A stretch of DNA of 6,674 bases. Source: Planctomycetaceae bacterium UBA6172 (GTDB lineage Bacteria > Planctomycetota > Planctomycetia > Pirellulales > Pirellulaceae). Shown one piece after another: positions 1 to 4,018 of the stretch (within the stretch, counting starts at the first letter, position 1; each line of letters opens with the position of its first letter). Where the stretch lies: assembly GCA_002422955.1 (NCBI GenBank), contig DITY01000157.1, positions 1,667-8,340 on the forward strand. Direction: 5' to 3'. The notes under the pieces are model-generated. The model saw nothing but the letters and a program-made list of their open reading frames with translations, did no database searches and was not told the origin of the DNA. A program made the position numbers and the translations under genes.

Positions 1-1181
1 GCCCGCTTGGCGAAGTGAATCGCCAACTTGGGAATGTCCTCCGGCCGGTCGCGGAGCGGTGGCATCGTCAGCGGAAAGATGTTGACGCGGTACCAGAGGT
101 CTTCCCGAAAGCTGCCCTGGCGGACCATCGTCGGCAAATCGCGATGCGTCGCCGCGACGATCCGGACGTCGACGCGGATCGGGTTTTGACCGCCGATCCG
201 CTCGATGAAGGAATCTTGCAAGACCCGCAGCAAACGAACCTGGGCCGCGGGTGGCAACTCGCCGATCTCGTCCAGAAACAGGGTCCCGCCGTCGGCCCGC
301 TCGAACCAGCCTTGGCGAGCCGACTCCGCACCGGTAAAGCTGCCGCGTTCGTGTCCGAACAATTGGCTATCGATCAATTCCGGCGGGATCGCACCGCAAT
401 TGACGCGGATGAACGGTCCGGTCGACCGCGCGGAGCGGGAATGGATCGCCCGCGAGACGACCTCTTTCCCCGTGCCGGTTTCACCCAAGATCAGCACTGG
501 GACGTCGGAGGTCGAAACCAGGTTGACCCGCTCCATCACGCGGCGAAGCCCGGAATCGGTTCCGACGATCACGTCCTCGGGCGCGTCGGATTTGCCGAAC
601 CGCTTGAGCAGCTTTCGCTTCTCCGAATCGGCGACCTCGCGGAGGTTGCTCAGTTCGTGCATTCGCAGGTGATTCTCGATCGCCACCGACAGCGGTTCGA
701 TCAACAGGCGAAACAGCCGCAGGTCGTTATCGCCGAGCGTGCGATTGGGGGGCACGGTCAACACCAAGGCGCCCAGCGGCCCGCCCGCGCCCCGCAGCGG
801 CCCCGCGATGGCATCCCCCTCCAGCCCCGGCGGGACCAACAGCGCCATCTCCCCGCTCCGCCGGTTCGCCGGGCAACGGATCACTTCCCCCGAGTTAGCC
901 CAACCCATCAGCCGCTCCCACTTGGCCGGACTCGCCTCCGAATCCGCCGGCAGATGATGGGGCGACGCCTCGGATTGGACGATCGCCAACGTCTTCACCG
1001 TTCGGCTGGCAACGTCGAATTGCCGGACCAGCAGAAAGTCGAGTGGCAAGTCGTCGCGGAGCAATCCGGCGATCGTCGCGGTCGATTCCGAAATTTCGAT
1101 GTGTCGGCAGGCTTCCCGCCAGACGTGCAGCAGCAGTTGTTCCGAGCGTTCCAAACCGATCAGTCTCCCGGTGAGCTCCAA
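1..1181 (-). CDS. Sigma-54-dependent transcriptional activator (AAA+), C-terminus cut by left window edge
   Basis: This is a bacterial enhancer-binding protein, which uses ATP hydrolysis to remodel sigma-54 RNA polymerase. About 393 residues are visible on the minus strand. Residues ~20-190 look like a GAF-type sensory domain (EACRHIEISES near the start, GPLGALVLTVPP later). The AAA+ core begins near residue 205: Walker A GETGTGKE at 233-240, the sigma-54 contact loop as GSFTGA (280-285; the usual form is GAFTGA), Walker B LFLDEIGELP with D304/E305, and REDLWYRVN at 359-367. The end of the AAA+ domain and the expected Fis-type HTH lie outside the window. No ATG fits: the frame is closed by a stop at 1209-1211. 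TTG at 1179-1181, preceded by an AGGGTAGG-like ribosome site, is the best start and gives LELTGRLIGLERSEQ. It is divergent from a YezD gene that has a sigma-54 promoter. The family is certain; its ligand and targets are not visible. Confidence 0.93.
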   Translation of the reverse strand, partial: MELTGRLIGLERSEQLLLHVWREACRHIEISESTATIAGLLRDDLPLDFLLVRQFDVASRTVKTLAIVQSEASPHHLPADSEASPAKWERLMGWANSGEVIRCPANRRSGEMALLVPPGLEGDAIAGPLRGAGGPLGALVLTVPPNRTLGDNDLRLFRLLIEPLSVAIENHLRMHELSNLREVADSEKRKLLKRFGKSDAPEDVIVGTDSGLRRVMERVNLVSTSDVPVLILGETGTGKEVVSRAIHSRSARSTGPFIRVNCGAIPPELIDSQLFGHERGSFTGAESARQGWFERADGGTLFLDEIGELPPAAQVRLLRVLQDSFIERIGGQNPIRVDVRIVAATHRDLPTMVRQGSFREDLWYRVNIFPLTMPPLRDRPEDIPKLAIHFAKR

Positions 1182-1215
1182 CGCCCAACCTACCCTGCCA
1201 TAAATCCGTTAAATA

Positions 1216-1301
1216 TCACGGGCAAACATCACGGCCATCATATACGACGGAAGTGCGGCGAGATCGGCGGCTGCTCCTGATCGTCCCGTGACGGATCACG
1301 G
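1216..1301. promoter_or_regulatory. Cluster of TCACGG half-sites, candidate activator-binding (UAS) region
   Basis: The hexamer TCACGG occurs on the plus strand at 1216-1221, 1229-1234 and 1296-1301, and inverted (CCGTGA) at 1286-1291. The last two form a perfect palindrome, CCGTGA-CGGA-TCACGG (1286-1301). Its centre is about 120 bp upstream of the start site predicted from the -24/-12 promoter at 1386-1404, which is a normal distance for a sigma-54 activator site. The 1216/1229 pair is 13 bp apart and close to the activator's own start, so autoregulation is possible. The repeats are seen; the binding role is inferred. Confidence 0.4.
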
Positions 1302-1313
1302 CCTCGCCGCACT
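1252..1313. repeat. Nested 11-bp inverted repeat between divergent genes
   Basis: AGTGCGGCGAG (1252-1262) and CTCGCCGCACT (1303-1313) are perfect reverse complements separated by 40 bp. The interval encloses the CCGTGA/TCACGG palindrome at 1286-1301. It lies upstream of the predicted sigma-54 start site, so it more likely acts as DNA (operator or looping site) than as an RNA hairpin of the rightward transcript. No T-run follows either arm, so it is not an obvious terminator. Confidence 0.5.
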
Positions 1314-1385
1314 CGCTCACCCGTCCACTTCGCGAATTTCGCTGGCGATTCGCAGGTTGCGGGTGACGCCGACCTCATTCCCCGA

Positions 1386-1404
1386 CTTTGGCACGCAAAT
1401 CGCG
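1386..1404 (+). promoter_or_regulatory. Sigma-54 (-24/-12) promoter for the YezD-family gene
   Basis: TTGGCACG-CAAA-TCGC matches the sigma-54 consensus TTGGCACG-N4-TTGC with one mismatch. GG (1390-1391) and GC (1402-1403) have the required register, 12 bases from the first G of GG to the G of GC. The predicted start is near 1414-1416, just ahead of the AGGAGG ribosome site at 1418-1423, giving a short leader. The divergent neighbour encodes a sigma-54 activator, which supports the call. A near-identical element lies at 3722-3740. Confidence 0.68.
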
Positions 1405-1417
1405 TACCGGAATGTGC

Positions 1418-1423
1418 AGGAGG
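1418..1423 (+). promoter_or_regulatory. Ribosome binding site deciding the YezD start
   Basis: A perfect AGGAGG ends 5 bases before ATG 1429. It identifies this ATG as the true start. The same frame stays open back to 1288, but that extension crosses the predicted promoter and has no ribosome site. Confidence 0.85.
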
Positions 1424-1428
1424 CCTTC

Positions 1429-1653
1429 ATGAGCAACAACCATTTCGCTGAGCAGGATGACGATCGGATGGCGAATCACAGTGCGAGCCCCCAGCCGACG
1501 GGCTTGGGAGACGACGTCGACGCGAGCTCACGGGAGGCGATCCTGCGGGCCCTGCGGGGGCTGAAGTTCGGTAACGTCAACATCGTGGTGCAGGACGGGG
1601 TAATCGTCCAAATCGAACGGACCGAGAAGTTGCGGCTCCGCCAATCAGTTTGA
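1429..1653 (+). CDS. YezD family (DUF2292) small protein
   Basis: The product has 74 residues. The first ~33 are polar and probably disordered (MSNNHFAEQDDDRMANHSAS). The rest is the compact YezD/DUF2292 domain: a short helix SREAILRALRGLKFG followed by two strands, NVNIVVQDGVIVQIERTEKLRL, ending in a basic tail. Such proteins are usually about 50-70 residues and their biochemical function is unknown to me. There is no signal peptide or membrane segment, so it should be cytoplasmic. The start is set by a perfect Shine-Dalgarno. A -24/-12 promoter 25 bases upstream of the start codon, and a divergent sigma-54 activator gene, suggest it is switched on under a specific condition. It is separated by 175 bp from the transporter gene downstream, so co-transcription is uncertain. 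Confidence 0.85.
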   Translation: MSNNHFAEQDDDRMANHSASPQPTGLGDDVDASSREAILRALRGLKFGNVNIVVQDGVIVQIERTEKLRLRQSV

Positions 1654-1828
1654 TCGCGGCGAGCGTCATCGAGGAGCCGCGCAGGCCGCTGACGAGTTGA
1701 CGGCGCTGCCTTTCGGCTCTGGAATTGCGGGTCGCGAGCGGACTGGGCGAGAGGCAAGCTCCCCTTCATGGGGTACCATGCACGGGCAACCCATCCCCTT
1801 CGCTGAGTGACAAAGGCTGGTAGCGGTC
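1654..1828 (+). other. Intergenic gap between the YezD gene and the ABC transporter gene
   Basis: No coding sequence was identified in these 175 bp. They hold a possible vegetative promoter (1697-1725) and a perfect short inverted repeat CATGG-GGTA-CCATG (1767-1780) inside a C-run/G-run stretch (CCCCTTCATGGGG, 1761-1773). The hairpins have no following T-run, so a rho-independent terminator is not supported. Confidence 0.5.
1697..1725 (+). promoter_or_regulatory. Possible sigma-70-type promoter for the ABC transporter gene
   Basis: TTGACG (1697-1702, 5 of 6 to TTGACA) is separated by 17 bp from TGGAAT (1720-1725, 4 of 6 to TATAAT). It would start transcription about 95 bases before the transporter's TTG start. 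Spacing is ideal, but the -10 box is weak and such matches arise by chance. Confidence 0.33.
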
Positions 1829-3520
1829 TTGGATTCCCCTGCAAACGGCAGCCCCGCCGAATCGGACGCGGGCATCGCCTCATCGCCGATGGTCGCGGTG
1901 TCGCTACGAGCCTTTGGAGTTCGCGTCGCCGGGCGCGAATTGCTCCGCGACGTGACACTGGAAATTCCGACCGGCAAGATCACGGTGCTGGTCGGGCCGA
2001 GCGGTGCCGGCAAGTCGATCCTGTTGCGGGTGCTGGGCGGTTTGGTCGATCTCGACGATCCGGCGATCTGCCAGAGCGGCGAAATCGTGATGACTCCCCA
2101 GCCGAGCGACGATCCGAAGCCGGCGCAATCCGGCCTATCCGGCGAGGAGACGCCACCGCCTCGGTCATCGCCGCCACGGGTCGGAATCGTGTTTCAAAAC
2201 TTCGCCCTGTTCGACCAGTGGTCGCCGCTCGACAACGTGCGGCTGGCGGTCGATCATCGCGCGGACCGGTCGCAGCCGCCCGAGCAGTCGGCCGCGGGGT
2301 GGTTGGAAGAGTTGGGGGTGCCGGCCCAGACCGCGGTCGGCGTGCTGAGCGGCGGGCAGAAGCAGCGGTTGGCGATCGCGCGGACGTTGGCGGCCGATCC
2401 GGCCGTGATCCTGTACGACGAGCCGACCAGTGGCCTGGACTCAGCCAGCGGCAAGCGGGTCGCGGAGCTGATTCGGCGGACGCAGCGGGCGCATCGGCGG
2501 ACAGCGATCATCGTCACGCACGACTACACGACCCTGCTCGGGATCGCCGACCAGGTGTTGCTGCTCGACCCCGAAACGAAATCGCTGACGGCGGTAGCGC
2601 CCGAGCGGTGGCCGCTGTTGGCGGAGTCGATCCATCCGCTGCCGCAGCCGCGGGAGCTCGCTTCGCCGGCCGCCGCGGGGGTGCTCGCGAGGGTCGAGGC
2701 GGGTTTCACGCGACTGGGCCGCGCGGTCGCTCGGGGGAGTCTGCCCGAAGGGATGCCGCGGCGGGACGTGAGGCCGGCCTGGGTCAGCCGTTTTTTCACG
2801 CACTACCTTCGCGCGGTCTGCGGCCCTTCGGCGATCGTCTATTTGGCGGTTGCCGGCGCGCTGCTCGGCTTCACCGCGACCTACTTCACGATCCAGTTCC
2901 TGCCCTACCGGATCTACACCAAACCGCTGTTGCTCGAGGATCTGCTCGGCGCGATCGGCTTCGCGCTCTACCGAATTCTGGTCCCGGTGCTGGCGACGAT
3001 CTTGGTCGCCGCCCGCTGTGGCGCGGCGGTGGCGGCGGACGTGGGGGTCAAACGCTACGGCTCGCAGCTCGAAGCCCTGCGGACGCTCGGGATCAGCCCC
3101 GCGGTGTACGTGATGCTGCCGATCCTGCTGGCGTTCGTGCTCGGCACCCCGCTGCTCACGGCGATCGCCTTTCAAGTCGCTCGCGGGGTCAGCGTCTTTT
3201 GCTTCAGCGGGATGCACCCGGAATTGGGGCCTTACTTTTGGCACCCCCATTTCCATCACGCGATCGGCGGTCAGGGTCTGGGGATTTTCGACGGCTGGTT
3301 CGCGGTCGGCTGGCTGGACACCGGCTGGCGATGGGTGCTATTGAAAACCGTGCTGTGCGGCGCCGGTATCGGGCTGATCAGCTATTATCGAGGCAGTCGT
3401 CCGCAGCGGTCGGCTAGCGATGTCAGCAATTCGATCACGGCCACGGTCCTCTGGGCGACCCTGTTCGTGCTGATCGTTCACTTCGCCATTTCCCTTGTCG
3501 AATTTCGCAATCCCGTCTGA
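1829..3520 (+). CDS. ABC transporter: MlaF-like ATPase fused to MlaE-like permease
   Basis: The 563-residue protein joins both core subunits of an MCE/Mla-type lipid transporter. ATPase, residues ~21-260: Walker A GPSGAGKS (56-63), Q-loop FQNFALF with Q123, signature LSGGQ (173-177), Walker B VILYDE (193-198), D-loop SGLDS and switch histidine H231. A linker (~261-320) leads to an MlaE-type permease (~321-563) with hydrophobic segments near 334-357, 381-404, 428-450 and 538-558 and the family core AARCGAAVAADVGVKRYGSQ (394-413) followed by LEALRTLGISP. In the usual arrangement ATPase and permease are separate genes beside an MCE (MlaD) protein; no MCE gene is visible here. A homodimer would make a complete transporter. 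The likely substrate, membrane lipid, is inferred from the family. The start is TTG 1829 (MDSPANGS); the first ATG in frame (residue 21, 1889) has no ribosome site. Residues 88-116 are an unusual Pro/Ser/Asp-rich stretch before the Q-loop. Confidence 0.9.
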   Translation: MDSPANGSPAESDAGIASSPMVAVSLRAFGVRVAGRELLRDVTLEIPTGKITVLVGPSGAGKSILLRVLGGLVDLDDPAICQSGEIVMTPQPSDDPKPAQSGLSGEETPPPRSSPPRVGIVFQNFALFDQWSPLDNVRLAVDHRADRSQPPEQSAAGWLEELGVPAQTAVGVLSGGQKQRLAIARTLAADPAVILYDEPTSGLDSASGKRVAELIRRTQRAHRRTAIIVTHDYTTLLGIADQVLLLDPETKSLTAVAPERWPLLAESIHPLPQPRELASPAAAGVLARVEAGFTRLGRAVARGSLPEGMPRRDVRPAWVSRFFTHYLRAVCGPSAIVYLAVAGALLGFTATYFTIQFLPYRIYTKPLLLEDLLGAIGFALYRILVPVLATILVAARCGAAVAADVGVKRYGSQLEALRTLGISPAVYVMLPILLAFVLGTPLLTAIAFQVARGVSVFCFSGMHPELGPYFWHPHFHHAIGGQGLGIFDGWFAVGWLDTGWRWVLLKTVLCGAGIGLISYYRGSRPQRSASDVSNSITATVLWATLFVLIVHFAISLVEFRNPV

Positions 3521-3537
3521 CTTGTAACCGACCATCG

Positions 3538-3708
3538 ATGGACAAAAAAGCTAAGAAACGACACGAAGTCATCAAGAAAAAGCTGGATCAGCTGCGGCAG
3601 CGTCTGGCCGGAGCCAAGGCGCAGCCCGACGACCCGAACGAGATCATCCAGCTGCAGGATGAAATCAAGAAATTGGAAGCGGAAGACGTGCAGTTGAAGT
3701 CCAGTTGA
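3538..3708 (+). CDS. Small lysine-rich coiled-coil protein (56 residues), conserved-hypothetical type
   Basis: ATG at 3538 opens a 56-codon frame starting MDKKAKKRHEVIKKKLDQLR and ending EAEDVQLKSS. It is very rich in K, E, Q, D and L. Leucine/isoleucine spacing in VIKKKLDQLRQRL and in IIQLQDEIKKLEAE suggests two helices, split by a short AQPDDPNE turn, that could form an antiparallel hairpin or a dimeric coiled coil. It has no signal peptide, membrane segment or cysteine, so it should be cytoplasmic. It begins 17 bases after the transporter stop, with no good Shine-Dalgarno in the gap, so it is probably co-transcribed and perhaps translationally coupled. From memory, similar short proteins starting DKKAKKR occur in planctomycetes; no function is known to me. 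The regular codon use and strong amphipathic pattern argue that it is real. Confidence 0.72.
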   Translation: MDKKAKKRHEVIKKKLDQLRQRLAGAKAQPDDPNEIIQLQDEIKKLEAEDVQLKSS

Positions 3709-3721
3709 AATGGAGTCGACC

Positions 3722-3740
3722 CTTTGGCACGCCAATCGCT
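3722..3740 (+). promoter_or_regulatory. Second sigma-54 (-24/-12) promoter-like element, upstream of VWA gene
   Basis: CTTTGGCACGCCAATCGC (3722-3739) matches 17 of 18 bases of the element at 1386-1403 and has the same register, with GG at 3726-3727 and GC at 3738-3739. The match to the -24 half is perfect and the -12 half is TCGC instead of TTGC. The predicted start near 3751 would give a leader of about 270 bases before the VWA start codon, a length that leaves the assignment less certain than the first element. Confidence 0.55.
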
Positions 3741-3794
3741 GCACTGGTGATTGGGAATGTTTTCGGTAGCCGTCGTCCGCTGACGAGTCCGATT

Positions 3795-3844
3795 TGCAAC
3801 ATTCCGCTGTAGCAAAATGCAACACTGCAGCAATTTGCTACAGC
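3795..3844. repeat. 11-bp inverted repeat embedded in short direct repeats
   Basis: GCTGTAGCAAA (3806-3816) and TTTGCTACAGC (3834-3844) are perfect reverse complements with a 17-base loop. TGCAACA occurs at 3795-3801 and 3818-3824. GYAGCAA occurs at 3809-3815 and 3827-3833, and inverted at 3835-3841. The loop itself contains TGCA-ACAC-TGCA (3818-3829). It may be an operator with several half-sites, or a hairpin in the 5' leader of the VWA transcript if that starts near 3751. No T-run follows directly, so a terminator is unlikely. Confidence 0.6.
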
Positions 3845-4005
3845 CGGTAACGCGGGGGTGTGATCCGGGTACCGGGCGAAAAGTTGTGGTTTTTTTTCGC
3901 GATTTTGCGTCTGGTAAATAAACTAGATCGGTGCACCAGCCGCCGGAGCAGCTTGGCCATTGGGGCGGGTCCTTTTCTCGATCACCCGTTCCGGGTTTCG
4001 TTTTT

Positions 4006-4010
4006 GGAGA
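4006..4010 (+). promoter_or_regulatory. Ribosome binding site of the VWA gene
   Basis: GGAGA lies 8 bases before ATG 4019 and selects it as the start. The product then opens with a basic, hydrophobic signal peptide, which confirms the choice. Confidence 0.75.
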
Positions 4011-4018
4011 ATTTTCGG

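Larger units (their letters stand above)
3709..4018 (+). other. 310-bp non-coding region upstream of the VWA gene
   Basis: No convincing gene was found. The region contains, in order: a -24/-12-like element (3722-3740), short repeats and an 11-bp hairpin (3795-3844), a CCGGTA (3844-3849)/TACCGG (3870-3875) inverted repeat, a run of eight T (3890-3897), an A+T-rich patch ending TAAATAAACTAG (3915-3926), and the ribosome site of the VWA gene. It is richer in A+T than the flanking genes, as expected for a regulatory leader. Confidence 0.6.

Noticed and set aside
15..1280. 421-codon open frame on the plus strand
   Set aside because: It lies antisense to the sigma-54 activator, whose conserved Walker A, GSFTGA and Walker B motifs are unmistakable. 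The translation is Arg/Gln/Pro-rich with no recognisable domain.
1288..1428. N-terminal extension of the YezD protein from ATG 1288
   Set aside because: It would run through the -24/-12 promoter, lacks a ribosome site and has no family similarity. ATG 1429 has a perfect AGGAGG.
3239..3254. TTGGCAC-like sequence inside the transporter gene
   Set aside because: It lacks the GC dinucleotide at the required -12 position and lies inside a coding region, so it is not a sigma-54 promoter.
2441..3259. 272-codon minus-strand frame inside the transporter gene
   Set aside because: It is antisense to a well-supported gene, with a low-complexity Arg/Gln/Asp/His composition typical of high-GC shadows.
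1807..3417. 536-codon plus-strand frame overlapping the transporter
   Set aside because: It is an out-of-frame shadow of the ABC gene. It is extremely Arg/Gly/Ala-rich, with no ABC motifs and no ribosome site.
3844..3897. Possible rho-independent terminator (CCGGTA/TACCGG hairpin followed by eight T)
   Set aside because: The T-run begins 14 bases after a short 6-bp stem with a 20-base loop, which is not terminator geometry.
3817..3921. 34-codon frame starting MQHCSNLLQP in the region before the VWA gene
   Set aside because: It has no ribosome site, begins inside the hairpin loop and has unremarkable composition, so it is most likely chance.
3884..3926. Possible sigma-70 promoter in the A+T-rich patch
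   Set aside because: TAAACT and TAAATA resemble -10 boxes, but no acceptable -35 box lies 16-18 bases upstream.
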